DNA of 64,000 nt from Luteipulveratus mongoliensis (lineage in GTDB: Bacteria; Actinomycetota; Actinomycetes; Actinomycetales; Dermatophilaceae): contig NZ_CP011112.1 of NCBI RefSeq assembly GCF_001190945.1, positions 868,001-932,000 of the forward strand, in the 5' to 3' direction. Position 1 is the stretch's first letter. Every line of letters begins with the position of its first letter. Shown piece after piece: positions 1-10,600 of this stretch. The notes beneath the pieces are model-generated. The model was not told the origin of the DNA, did no database searches, and was given only the letters and a program-made list of their open reading frames with translations. Position numbers and translations under genes: made by a program.

Positions 1-2912
1 AGAGCCGTCGAGATGTCACCGAGGCACAGGCTCGCGGCTGCCTGCCCGGCCAATGCCCTCGCGCTCTCGAATCGGTCAAGGCCGATGCCAAGGACCTCAC
101 GGTGGGTGGCTATTGCGGCAAACGGATCATCAGCGGCGAGATGGGTCTCGCCGAGAGCGTTCAACACCGCCATCTGCGTCGACCGAGCGCCCGTCTCACG
201 AGCAATCTTCAGCGATGCCTGCAGCGCTTCCATGGCATCTCCGTGCGCACCGACACGGAGATGGATTGCGCCGACGTAGTGGAGTGCACTGGCCTCCCCA
301 TTCCGGTATCCCGCCGACTGTGCTGCCAGCAAGGATTCGCGGAAGATGTCCAGCGCCTCGTCAGACCGCTCCAACCGTGTACACACGAATCCGAGGTTGT
401 TCAGGGCATCCACCTCTCCGGCGCGGTCGCCGATCTCGCGTCGCAGCTGAAGCGTGCGTCGGCAGTACGCCTCTGCCTGGTGATAGTTGCCCTGCCGGAA
501 GAAGACGCCACCGAGGTTGTTCAAGGCATGGGCCTCCACAACCCGATCCCCGGTCTCAGCGGCAAGAGACAAAGTCTCCTCCAACAAATCGACTGCGTCG
601 GCGTACTCACCACGGAGAAACTGCCGTCGTCCGAGCGCGTTGCAGGCAAGTCCGAGAGTCAGCTTGTCTCCCTGCGCACGGGCTTCCTCGAGGGCGTCAC
701 GGAACAGCTGTGCTGCGTCCTCGTCGCGACCGAGCTGCTCGTTCGCTGTCCCGAGGTAGGTCATCAGGACGGCATGACTGGGTACGTCGCCTATCCGGCT
801 CGCGGCGTTTCGTGCGCGGGTGATCAGCGTGAGTGCATCGGTGTAGTGCGAACGAAGGTTGAGGTAGCGGTGCACCGTCCGAGCCAGTTTCACGAGGTAT
901 TCGTCTCGTCCGATCTTCTCGGCGAGCTGGGCAACGGCGAGGAGGCTGAGCCGTTCTTGGTCGAGCCAAGCCAGGGCGGCGTCGGCTTCGTCGAACTCGG
1001 CCGCCACCCGACGTGGGGTCAACTTCGGACGGTGGTGTTGCGTGTCCGGTGCGACAGCGTTCATCGCCTGCGACACGGTCGACAGATAGTGGTCGAGCAG
1101 CCGGTCGATGGCTGACTCACGGTCGGCCGCAGGGTCGATCTGCTCGCAGGTCTCGGCGGCGTACGACCGGAGCAGGTCGTGCATGCCGTACTGGCTGTCG
1201 TGTGGTTCGACGAGGTGGGTCGAGGCGAGACGCTCCAGGAGTCGGCGGCCTACGGGTGTCGGGACGTCGGCGAGGGCGGAGGCTGCCTCAGGGCTGATCC
1301 GCAGGCCCGGGTGCAACCCGAGCAGCCGGAACATTCGGGCCGCATCGTCGGGGAGGGCTTGGTACGACGATGCGAAGACCGCGCGTACGGTCATCGCGGC
1401 GTCGTCCTCGGTCTCGAACACGGCGAGCCGGTGGCGTTCGTCGCGCAGGTCGGCGGCGACACCGGCGAGCCCGCGTTGGGGTTCGCTCGCGACTCGGACC
1501 GCGGCGAGGACGAGAGCCAGAGGGAGATGCCCGCACAGCTCGGCCAGCTCGGCGAGCGCGGTGTCCTCGGCCGCGACGGCCTGGGTCATCGCCCTGTTCA
1601 AGAGGGCGTTGGAGTCGGTCGGGCTGAGCTGGTCGAGATGCAGCTGCACCGCTGCCTCGCGAGCAGCCAGGCCGCTGAGCCGGCTGCGACTGGTCACGAT
1701 CACCATGCTCCCCGAGCCGGGCAGGAGCGGCCGGACCTGGGCGGCGTCCCGTGCGTTGTCCAGGACCACGAGCATGCGCCGGTCGGCGAGCGTCGTACGC
1801 CAGAGCGCACTGCGCTCCTCCGGCTCGGTGGGCACCTGATCACCGGGTACGCCGGCCGCGCGCAGCAGTCGCTCGAGCGCCACCGCGGGGCCGACCGGAG
1901 TGCTCGCGCCGTAGCCGCGCAGGTTGATGTAGACGTCACCGTCCGGGAACCGCTCGCGTGCGTGGTGTGCCCAGTGCACAGCCAGGGTGGTCTTACCCAC
2001 CCCACCGATCCCGTGGAGAACGGCCAGGACGACGTGACCGGCGTCCGTCGTACGCTCGGCGAGCCGATCGAGATCGGCCAATTCCGTTGTGCGACCAGTG
2101 AATCGGGGATCATCGAGAGGGAGCTGGCGAGGGACCTGGCGTGCAGGTGCGCCCGATGGGCTATCGGCTGCGAGGAGTTTCGCGTGCACCTGCCGCAGCT
2201 CTGGGCCCGGGTCGGTTCCGAGCTCCTCGGCGATCCGGGAGCGGATCTCGTCGTACCGCTGCAGAGCCTCGGCCGGCCGCCCCGAGCGGTCGAGCATGAC
2301 GATCAGGCGTTGCCACAACGACTCACGGAACGGATGCCGGGCCGCGAGCTCGGGCAGCTCGCCTGCCAGGTCCGGTGTGCGACCGGTGTCGAGATCGTCA
2401 TCGACGCTCCGCTCGACTGTGCGGAGATGGGTCTCGGTCAGCATCGAGCCGACGACCTCGTGCAGATAAGCCGAGTCGACGCCGGCGAACGGTTCGCCCC
2501 GCCACAGTCCCAGTCCTGCCCGGGACATGTCCCCTTCCCCGCCCGTGAGCGCGAGAAACGTTGCGACGTCTACAGACTCGGGCTGCACAGCCAACCGATA
2601 GCCGGACGGCGTGGTGTCGATCTTGTCTGCTCCGATCCGGCCGCGAAGCCGGGTGACGAGGGTGTGCACGCTCGCCTTGGTATCTGCCGGTCGCTGCTCG
2701 CCCCAGACCGCCTGCGCGATTCGCTCGATGGACACGAACTCACCTGGCGACACCGCCAGCACCGCGAGCAGTGCACGTTGCCGACCAGCAGGGATCGTCT
2801 CCTGGCGGCCGCCGATGAGAACCCTGAACGGCCCGAGCAGCTCGATGGTGAGGTTACCTATGAGGCTGCGTTCGCTCGACCGCCCCTGGTCCGGCTCGGG
2901 ACGTGTCGGCAT
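1..2912 (-). CDS. SARP/AfsR-type transcriptional regulator, partial (3' end outside window)
   Basis: Cytoplasmic transcriptional activator of the SARP family; the gene leaves the window at its left edge, so about 970 residues are visible and no stop codon is. The start is ATG at 2912, behind a GGAG box. Order seen: an OmpR-like winged helix at about residues 20-110 (TIELLGPFRVLIGGR, then a VWGEQRP-type segment), a bacterial transcriptional activation domain at about 115-260, an NB-ARC ATPase with P-loop GIGGVGKTT near residue 305 and VVLDNARDA as Walker B-like, then TPR-like helices from about 640 onward (ALNNLGGVFFRQGNYHQAEAYC and similar). This matches the long AfsR-like class. Such proteins usually switch on secondary metabolism, but no biosynthetic cluster is visible here, so its target is unknown. 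The opposite-strand open frame across this gene is a high-G+C shadow. Confidence 0.93.
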   Translation of the reverse strand, partial: MPTRPEPDQGRSSERSLIGNLTIELLGPFRVLIGGRQETIPAGRQRALLAVLAVSPGEFVSIERIAQAVWGEQRPADTKASVHTLVTRLRGRIGADKIDTTPSGYRLAVQPESVDVATFLALTGGEGDMSRAGLGLWRGEPFAGVDSAYLHEVVGSMLTETHLRTVERSVDDDLDTGRTPDLAGELPELAARHPFRESLWQRLIVMLDRSGRPAEALQRYDEIRSRIAEELGTDPGPELRQVHAKLLAADSPSGAPARQVPRQLPLDDPRFTGRTTELADLDRLAERTTDAGHVVLAVLHGIGGVGKTTLAVHWAHHARERFPDGDVYINLRGYGASTPVGPAVALERLLRAAGVPGDQVPTEPEERSALWRTTLADRRMLVVLDNARDAAQVRPLLPGSGSMVIVTSRSRLSGLAAREAAVQLHLDQLSPTDSNALLNRAMTQAVAAEDTALAELAELCGHLPLALVLAAVRVASEPQRGLAGVAADLRDERHRLAVFETEDDAAMTVRAVFASSYQALPDDAARMFRLLGLHPGLRISPEAASALADVPTPVGRRLLERLASTHLVEPHDSQYGMHDLLRSYAAETCEQIDPAADRESAIDRLLDHYLSTVSQAMNAVAPDTQHHRPKLTPRRVAAEFDEADAALAWLDQERLSLLAVAQLAEKIGRDEYLVKLARTVHRYLNLRSHYTDALTLITRARNAASRIGDVPSHAVLMTYLGTANEQLGRDEDAAQLFRDALEEARAQGDKLTLGLACNALGRRQFLRGEYADAVDLLEETLSLAAETGDRVVEAHALNNLGGVFFRQGNYHQAEAYCRRTLQLRREIGDRAGEVDALNNLGFVCTRLERSDEALDIFRESLLAAQSAGYRNGEASALHYVGAIHLRVGAHGDAMEALQASLKIARETGARSTQMAVLNALGETHLAADDPFAAIATHREVLGIGLDRFESARALAGQAAASLCLGDISTA

Positions 2913-2988
2913 GGCGGCTCCATCGTGAGGCGTGCTCGGGCCAGAGCGTACTGCTCGATGGTCGCCGCGACAGAGGTGTGAGGGCAGC

Positions 2989-3027
2989 GTTCAGGGCTGT
3001 CACGGCGCGGCCGTGACAGCCCTGAAC
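2989..3027 (-). terminator. 17-bp perfect hairpin
   Basis: Arms 2989-3005 and 3011-3027 are perfectly complementary, with a 5-base loop (cgcgg). The hairpin lies 24 bases past the stop of the minus-strand remnant at 3051 and 77 bases before the SARP start, so it probably ends transcription arriving from that remnant. No T-run follows, as is usual in actinobacteria. Confidence 0.65.
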
Positions 3028-3050
3028 GACGATGGGGCCGATTGACCGAT

Positions 3051-3328
3051 CTAGGTGCAGTTCCGGGAGTCGACGATCTGGGTCCGGTCCACGCGCCCCC
3101 AGCGCGGGATGTTGCGGTTGCCCGAGATCGCCTCGCGGGGGAGCAGGCAGGTGATCGCCCCGCCCTCGGAGTGCAGCAGCGCTCCGTCGTTCTCGCAGCT
3201 GTTGAAGGCGTCAGCGCCGTACGCCTGCGAGCTGAGGTACTGCCGGCCGGCCGTCATGTCGCGGTACCTCGAGGTGGGTGGTCGCCGTACCCGAGTGCTG
3301 CGCCGATCGCCTTGATGGTTCGTCTCAT
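3051..3328 (-). pseudogene. Frameshifted remnant of a small secreted protein
   Basis: An ATG at 3328 opens a frame beginning MRRTIKAIGAALG, which looks like the start of a signal peptide, but the hydrophobic core is missing and the frame closes after 24 codons. A second frame, shifted relative to it, runs from ATG 3257 to the stop at 3051 (68 codons) and ends ISGNRNIPRWGRVDRTQIVD plus SRNCT, with three Cys. This arrangement suggests that an internal deletion or frameshift joined a secretion start to a C-terminal domain. I do not recognise the C-terminal part. The alternative is a genuine 68-residue protein starting at 3257. The rest of 3258-3548 holds no other credible gene; it is the divergent spacer in front of the LamG gene. 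Confidence 0.35.
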
Positions 3329-3548
3329 GGTGTCGCCCGTGGTGGACGGCTGGCGCATACGTCCGGGCCCGACCGTTCGAGCCCAGAACCGTTGTATTCG
3401 GAGCGCCTTTCAGCTGGCTGTCACTCGATGCACTGAGCCGAGCGGCCGCTGGCGACAGTGGATTGAAAGCGCGTTGCCCGATGCTCCTCGCGAAGTGCTC
3501 TGTATCGCGGCCCGCACGCCGCGACCGTGACTCGTACTTGGGGGCGTT

Positions 3549-6500
3549 GTGGTGGTTAAGAGGATGACGCGACGGGTGATCGCCTTGATGGTGGTTCTCG
3601 TCTCGGTGATGGCGTTCGGCGCGCAGGTCGCGCCGGCGCAGGTGCCTGATCGAAGGGTCGAAAGGGCCGGGAGCGCTGACGACACCAAGAAGCCGAAACC
3701 GCCGGCTCCCAAGCTGTCCGCGACCGCCAGCGCGGTCGCGCGCGCCAAGGCGACGCACAAGAAGGTCGAGGTAGTCGAGCGTCGTACGGAGACCGCTCAG
3801 GTCTTCGCGAACCCGAACGGTTCGTTCACCGCCGAGCTCTCGGCGACACCACAGCGGGTACGCCGTGGGTCGGGCTGGGTGAAGGTCGACACCTCGCTCC
3901 GCTCTTCCGGTGACCGTGTCGCGCCGGCCGCCGTGACCACGCCGATCTCCTTCTCCGGTGGCGGCAAGGCGCCGCTGGCGCGGTTCGGGAAGTCTGGCCA
4001 GCAGGTCGAGCTCACCTGGACCCACGCCCTGCCGAAGCCGACCCTGTCAGGCAACGCGGCGACGTACAGCGAAGTCCTGCCGGGCGTCGACCTGGTCCTG
4101 CGCGCGACCGAGCAGGGCTACTCCAAGGTGTTCGTGGTCAAGTCACGTGAGGCCTCGCGACAGCCGGCGCTCGCCACCTTGAGCTTTGACCTGAAGACCA
4201 GCGGTCTGAAGGTCACCAACGACAAGGGTGCGCTGGTCGCCAAGGATGCCAAGGGTGTTGCGGTGTTCCGCTCCGGCAAGCCGCAGATGTGGGACTCGCC
4301 CAAGACGCGGGCGGCGAGCACGCAGACCCCGACCGGAGAGCACCACGCGGGCGGCCGGCTCGACGTCACGACGTCCCGCATCAGCGTGGCCCCCGACCAG
4401 AAGCTGTTGACCGACCCGGCGACGGTCTTCCCTGTCTCGATCGACCCGGACTTCAACGCTGGGAGGGTCTCGTGGGCGAAGGTGTTCTCGGGCCACCCGG
4501 GCAACAGCTACTGGAACGGCGCCGGCGATGACCAGCTGGTCAAGGTCGGCAAGTGCGACTTCTCCGGCTGCAACGGCATCGGCACCGCGCGGTCGTACTT
4601 CCAGTTCGACATCGCGCCGGTGCTCGGCAAGCAGATCATCAGCGCCGAGTTCAACATCTACGAGAACCACGCACCGTCCTGCAGCCCGCGCATCGTCGAG
4701 CTGTACGAGGCCGGTCCGTACGGATCGAACCTGTCCTGGAACGCGCAGCCCTGGACCCGTTGGATCGACGGCAAGAACGCGGCGCTCGGGTACTCCGACT
4801 CCTGCAAGCCGAACTGGATCGGGTTCAACGCCACGAGTGCCGTCGCCAACGCGGTCGGAGTCGGTTCGGCCCTGTCGGCGTACATGATGAAGGCCACGGA
4901 CGAGGGCGACCGCCTGGCGTGGAAGAAGTTCGGCAACGACGCGCGGCTGATCGTCCACTACAACTCGATCCCGGACGTGCCGGGCGACATGACGATCGCC
5001 GGTAAGAGCTGCGGGCTCGTCCCGAACCAGACGTACGGCGATGACGCGACGCCGATGCTGCGCGCCCGGATCACCGACCCGGACGGCGGTCTCGTCGCCG
5101 GTCAGTTCGAGTGGCACCTGTGGCACGACCACTACATCGGTGGCGTCACGACCGCGATGAAGAGCTCAGGTGACGTCGCGGAGGCCGAGGTTCCGGCAGG
5201 TGCATTCGCCGATAACGCGACGATCGCGTACCGAGTCCGTGGCTGGGACGGCACGGCCGCCGGTCCGTGGAGTGGCTGGTGCGAGTACACGATCGACAAG
5301 GTGAAGCCGGGGAAGGCGCCGGCGATCTCCTCGGCGATGTATCCGGAGAACAAGTGGAGTGGCAACGCCGGTCGTACGGGCACCTTCACCTTCAACGCGG
5401 GCGGCGACTCGGACGTGGCCGGCTTCCAGTACGGCCTGGATATCACTGAGCCTCAGGAGTACGTCGCTGCCGACAAGGTGGGCGGCGCGGCGAGCGTGTC
5501 GATCACGCCCCCGGAGGACGGCCCGCACTTTGTGTATGTCCGGGCCGTCGACCGTGCCGGCAATGAGGGCCCGATCTACCAGAGCGATCCCGGGCACGGC
5601 GGCTACGCCATCCTCGTCGGGGCTCCGGCGCGGCCGGTCGGTCACTGGCCGCTCGACGGCACGGATCCCTCTCGTACGATCCCGGACGTCTCCGGGGAGG
5701 GCCACAACGGCACGTTGAGTGCGGCCGGGGCGACCTGGGCGGCGGGCCGCGTTCGTGATGCGGTCAGCCTGGACGGCCAGCAAGGCACCGCGACGGCAGG
5801 CGGTGGTCCGGTCATCGCGACGGACGGCACGTTCTCGGTTGCCGCGTGGGTCAAGCTGACCAAGGATCCGGGAGGCGACTGGAAGACCGTCGTCAGCCAG
5901 GACGGCAACCGGATCGGCGCCTACTACCTCCAATACGACGGCAACACCCGCGGCTGGTCGTTCCGGATGCCGCGCGGAGACATCGACAACGAGGCGAGTG
6001 ACACTGCGCTCGCCCCGACTCCGGCGAAGGTCGGCGTGTGGACTCACCTGATCGGCGTCCACGACTCCGCTACCTCGCAGATGCGGCTCTACGTCAATGG
6101 CGTCGAGGTCGCGTCCGCGAAGCACACCGGCCGGTGGAAGGCCGCTGGCGTGACTCGCTTCGGCACCGGCAAATGGAACGGCGCGATCTCCGACTACCTC
6201 CCGGGTGTCATCGATGAGGCCCGCGTGTACGACCGGGTGCTGTCGCGGGGTGAGATCAGCGCCTTGGTCAACACGCCGACTCGTGAGGAGATCCTGACGG
6301 GCCTCGATGAGCCGAACGGGACTGCGGCGTATGACAGTTCGGGCAATGCGCGCACCGTGCGGTTGAGTGGTGGAGTCACTCGAGTCGCCGGCAAGGTCGG
6401 TGCGCACGCGGTGTCGTTCGACGGCACCACGGGCGAGGCTGCGACATCTGGTCCGGTGGCTTCGACCGACGGCAGCTTCACCGTCAGCGCGTGGGTCAAG

Positions 6501-7685
6501 CCGGATGTGCTGGACGACCAGGTCCGCACAGCCGTCAGCCAGGAGGGCACGACCTCGAGCGGGTTCTTCCTCGGCTACCGACCCGAGACCAAGCGCTGGG
6601 GACTACTGCTCACCGACGCCGACGCGTCGAATGTCGGTGGCCTGCGGGTGGATTCGCCGACCACGCCGCGTACGGACCAGTGGACGCAGCTGGTCGGCGT
6701 GTACGACGCGGCCGCTCAGCAGATGCGTCTGTACGTCGATGGTGAACCGGCGGGAGACCTGCCGTACGCCAAGCCCAGGTGGGCGGCCAACGGACCGTTG
6801 GTGATCGGCCGTGCCAAGTTCAACGGTCAGAAGGTCGACTGGTGGAAGGGCTCGATCGACAACGTGCAGGTGTTGACCGGTGCGCGGACGGACGAGCAGG
6901 TCAAGGCGGACTTCGACAACCCGGTGGAGGCCCGCGACGGGTTCCCCGTCGGTGTGGTGGCGCAGTTCGTCGGGCCGACCGGTGAGCGCCTGACCACGGT
7001 GCGCGGCACGGCTCCTGCCGGCTACCACTTCGAGTCGCAGCTCGGTCTGCCGGCGACCGGGACCACGGACACGCGGCAGCTCTACTCCTGCCGTACCGGC
7101 GCGGACCAGTTCGTGTCGACCGCTGCGGATTGCGAGGGCAAGGAAGCGCTCGGTCCGCTGACGACCGTCTACACGAAGGCGGCGGCCGGCGTACCGACCA
7201 GTCCGCTGTACCGGTGCGTGACTACCGGCGGCGACCACTTCGTGTTCAACGAGCAGGCGTGCAACGGCCACGGGTCCACGAACGACGGTCTGCTCGGCTA
7301 CACGAGGGCGTACGCCGGTCTCGTCCGACACGTTCAGGACTACAAGCCGTGGCAGCACACCTCGCTCACCTGGGGGGCGCCGGAGCCGTACCAGTCGGAG
7401 GCGCACCTGGGCTTCCTGTCGAGCGTGCAGCAACCCGGGACGACCCCGTTGCACAGCTGTGCGGACGGCACTGACGAGTTCACCTCGACTGACGCAGCGT
7501 GCGAGGGCAAGACCGTACGCATGCAGCTGGGCTGGGTGTGGACCTCGGCTCCCACGGGGGTCGAGGAGAGTGCCGAGCTGCTCCGCTGCAAGACCTCTGA
7601 AGGGGAGCGGTTCGACTCCCTGGACCCCGATTGCGAGGGATCACAACGTGATCGGTCGCTCGGCTTCGTTGTGATCAAGGACTGA
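3549..7685 (+). CDS. Secreted DNRLRE/LamG-domain surface protein
   Basis: A large exported protein of 1,378 residues, probably a cell-surface or extracellular binding protein. GTG at 3549 follows a GGGGG box; ATG at 3564 is an alternative. Residues 1-31 form a signal peptide (hydrophobic IALMVVLVSVMAFG, then AQVAPAQ). A DNRLRE-like beta domain lies at about 315-475, a fibronectin-like stretch at 500-690, and two LamG/concanavalin-type jellyroll domains at about 715-915 and 920-1125, each with a W-V-K core (FSVAAWVKL, FTVSAWVKP). The last 200 residues contain four similar units of the form L-x-x-C ... D-x-F ... C-x-G (starting LYSCRTGADQF, LYRCVTTGGDHF, LHSCADGTDEF, LLRCKTSEGERF), each offering one Cys pair. 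The stop overlaps the next start (TGATG), so it is coupled to the RHS protein. LamG and RHS neighbours are a recurrent actinobacterial pair. The ligand is unknown. Confidence 0.85.
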   Translation: MVVKRMTRRVIALMVVLVSVMAFGAQVAPAQVPDRRVERAGSADDTKKPKPPAPKLSATASAVARAKATHKKVEVVERRTETAQVFANPNGSFTAELSATPQRVRRGSGWVKVDTSLRSSGDRVAPAAVTTPISFSGGGKAPLARFGKSGQQVELTWTHALPKPTLSGNAATYSEVLPGVDLVLRATEQGYSKVFVVKSREASRQPALATLSFDLKTSGLKVTNDKGALVAKDAKGVAVFRSGKPQMWDSPKTRAASTQTPTGEHHAGGRLDVTTSRISVAPDQKLLTDPATVFPVSIDPDFNAGRVSWAKVFSGHPGNSYWNGAGDDQLVKVGKCDFSGCNGIGTARSYFQFDIAPVLGKQIISAEFNIYENHAPSCSPRIVELYEAGPYGSNLSWNAQPWTRWIDGKNAALGYSDSCKPNWIGFNATSAVANAVGVGSALSAYMMKATDEGDRLAWKKFGNDARLIVHYNSIPDVPGDMTIAGKSCGLVPNQTYGDDATPMLRARITDPDGGLVAGQFEWHLWHDHYIGGVTTAMKSSGDVAEAEVPAGAFADNATIAYRVRGWDGTAAGPWSGWCEYTIDKVKPGKAPAISSAMYPENKWSGNAGRTGTFTFNAGGDSDVAGFQYGLDITEPQEYVAADKVGGAASVSITPPEDGPHFVYVRAVDRAGNEGPIYQSDPGHGGYAILVGAPARPVGHWPLDGTDPSRTIPDVSGEGHNGTLSAAGATWAAGRVRDAVSLDGQQGTATAGGGPVIATDGTFSVAAWVKLTKDPGGDWKTVVSQDGNRIGAYYLQYDGNTRGWSFRMPRGDIDNEASDTALAPTPAKVGVWTHLIGVHDSATSQMRLYVNGVEVASAKHTGRWKAAGVTRFGTGKWNGAISDYLPGVIDEARVYDRVLSRGEISALVNTPTREEILTGLDEPNGTAAYDSSGNARTVRLSGGVTRVAGKVGAHAVSFDGTTGEAATSGPVASTDGSFTVSAWVKPDVLDDQVRTAVSQEGTTSSGFFLGYRPETKRWGLLLTDADASNVGGLRVDSPTTPRTDQWTQLVGVYDAAAQQMRLYVDGEPAGDLPYAKPRWAANGPLVIGRAKFNGQKVDWWKGSIDNVQVLTGARTDEQVKADFDNPVEARDGFPVGVVAQFVGPTGERLTTVRGTAPAGYHFESQLGLPATGTTDTRQLYSCRTGADQFVSTAADCEGKEALGPLTTVYTKAAAGVPTSPLYRCVTTGGDHFVFNEQACNGHGSTNDGLLGYTRAYAGLVRHVQDYKPWQHTSLTWGAPEPYQSEAHLGFLSSVQQPGTTPLHSCADGTDEFTSTDAACEGKTVRMQLGWVWTSAPTGVEESAELLRCKTSEGERFDSLDPDCEGSQRDRSLGFVVIKD

Positions 7686-10600
7686 TGATGAGCGAGAACA
7701 ACATGATCTGGCGGATGGCGAAGCGGCTGACTGTCGCCCTCGTGACGATGGCGCTCGTGGTCGTGGGGATGGGTCGCCTGGCCGATCCGGCGGAGGCCGC
7801 GCCCAAGCCTGGCCAGAGCCGTCCGACCGCGCCCGACAAGATGAAGCCGGTCAAGGGTCACGGCACGAAAGCGGTTGCAGTCAACGCAGATCCGGCCGCG
7901 AAGGCAGCGCTCAAGGGCAACCCGAAGGTGGCGTGGCCCGCCGCGGGAGTCAGCGAGGTCGTACCCGGCGCCAAGGCATCCTCTGCCGTGGTCAGGGTGG
8001 CGGGAGACGCGAAGTCCAAGGCCGCTCCGGGCAAGGTGCGGGTCGAGGTGCTGAGCCACGACGCGGCGACCAAGGCCGGCGTACAGGGCCTGCTGATCAA
8101 GGCTCGTCGCGCGGATGGTGCCCGGAGCGCGGCCACGTCCGTGGTGTCGGTCGACTACTCCGGCTTCCGCAACGCGTACGGCGGTGGTTGGGCATCGCGC
8201 CTCCGTCTGACAACAGCGGACGGACGTCCGTTGCCGAGCCGCAACGATCCGAAGGCCGGCACGGTGACGGCATCGGTCGCGCTGGGGGCGACCGATACGA
8301 CACTGGCGCTCGCCGCAGGCCCGGAGGGCTCGACAGGCAGCTACAAGGCCACCACGCTGGCGGAGTCGGGCAAGTGGCAGATGTCCGCGAACAGCGGGAC
8401 CTTCTCGTGGGACTACGCGATGCGCGCGCCGCAGGTGCCGGGCGGCCTGCTGCCGCCGCTGAGCGCGTCCTATTCGTCGGCGGGTGCGGACGGGCGCACG
8501 GTGTCGACCAACAGCCAGCCATCCTGGCTGGGCGAAGGCTGGAACCTCGGCTCGGGGTTCATCGAGCGTTCCTACAAGGGCTGTGCCGACGACCTCGGTG
8601 GCAACAACGGGCAGACCAAGACCGGCGACATGTGCTGGGAGACCGAGAACGCGACGCTGTCTCTGGGCGGTTCGTCGAGCGAGCTCGTGCACAACGGTGG
8701 CAACGTCTGGCGGCCCGAGAAGGACGACGGCTCTCGGGTCGAGCACCTCTTCGGTGCGGCCAACGGTGACGACAACGGTGAGTACTGGAAGGTGACCAAG
8801 ACCGACGGCACGCAGTACTTCTTCGGTCGTCGAGCGGACTCGTCCTGGAACGTGCCGGTGTTCGGCAACGATGCCGGAGAGCCTTGCTACAAGGCAGATT
8901 TCGCGTCTTCGCACTGTGTCCAGAGCTATCGCTGGAACCTCGATCACGTCATCGACCGGCACGGCAGCACCATCAACTACGTCTATGCGCCGGAGGCCGG
9001 TCGCTACGGGATGAACCTCGCCAAGGAGGCGGCGTCGTACACCCGCGGCGGCAACCTGCTGCGGATCGAGTACGGCGCTCGTGAAGGCCAGGCGGGCGTC
9101 CCGGCCAAGGTGGAGTTCGAGACCGGCGACCGCTGCATCCCTGGTGCGAACTGCACGATCCACAACGCGGCGAGCTGGCCGGATGTGCCCTGGGACCAGG
9201 ACTGCCCGAGCGGGCCATGCACCGACAAGGTCTCGCCGACGTTCTGGTCGACCAAACGACTGGCCAAGGTGACGACGTACGCCGGCGCCAAGGCGGTCGA
9301 CTCGTGGACCTTCGAGCACAGCTTTCCTGCCCCGGGCGATGACGGGGGAGCGGCACTGTGGCTGCGGTCGGTCGTGCACCGGGGCCTTGCAGGTGGCGAG
9401 ATCGCTTTGCCAGCAGTCACTTTCGACGGCACGGCATATCCGAACCGGGTCAACTCGGCGGGCGACGGCATGCCGCCGATGAACAAGTACCGCATCCACG
9501 CGATCAACACCGAGTCCGGCGGCACCATCAACATCAAGTACGCCGATCCGAACTGCACGCCGGACAAGAAGCCGACCCCGGACTCCAACGGTTTGCGCTG
9601 CTTCCCGGTCCGCTGGTCCATGCCGCCGTCGCCGACTCCAGTCGATGACTGGTTCCACAAGTACGTCGTCTCGGAGGTCTCCCAGTCCGACCGCGTCGCT
9701 GGTGGGAAGCGCCAGCTGACGTCGTACAGCTATGTCGGTGATGCGGCCTGGCACTACGCGGACAACCCGCTGGTGGCACCTGAGCGACGCACGTGGTCGC
9801 AGTGGCGGGGTTATGAGCGGGTCATCGTCCGTAAGGGGGACACCGCCGCTGATGAGGGTCTGCCGCAGTCGCAGACGCAGCTGCAGTACTTCCGCGGGAT
9901 GAACGGCGACAAGAAGGCCGCCGGTGGCACCAAGGACGTCGGGATCACGGATGCTGCCGGCACTCGCCTGCCGGACGACAACCCGTACGCGGGTCTGGTG
10001 CGTGAAGAGATCGCGTACGACGGTGTGGGCGGACCAGAGGCGAGCGCGACGGTCAACGACCCGTGGCGCCGAGGGCCGACGGCGACCCAAGGATCGCTGC
10101 AGGCGTTCCAAGTAGAGACCACTCGTACCACCACGCGAACAGCTTTGAAGGCCGGTGGTTTCCGGCGCACTGAGAAGAAGTCGACCTTCGACAACCTGGG
10201 CCGGGTGACCAAGGTTGACGATCTCGGTGACACCGCGAAGGGGGACGACGACCGGTGCGCCACGACGTCGTACGTCGAGAACGTGGGCACCTGGCTGATG
10301 GACACGCCGTCCCAGATCACCACGATCGGAGTCGCCTGTGGCGGCTCGCCGACGTTCCCGGCCGACGCGATCTCTGACGTGCGCAACTCGTACGACGGTG
10401 GCGCGTTCGGCGTGGCGCCGACGGTGGGCGATGTGACCCGCGTCGAGAAGGCGGTCTCGTACGACGGCAGCACGCCGCACTTCGACACGGTCTCGCGGGC
10501 GACGTTCGATGGGTACGGACGGGCGCTTGACACCTTTGACGCGCTCGACCGCAAGACCTCGACGTCGTACACGGAAGCCGACGGACTGACGACGGGCAAG

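Noticed and set aside
1179-2981. Long plus-strand open frame opposite the SARP gene
   Set aside because: Its sequence is antisense to clear BTAD, NB-ARC and TPR motifs and has no ribosome site; it is a G+C-driven shadow.
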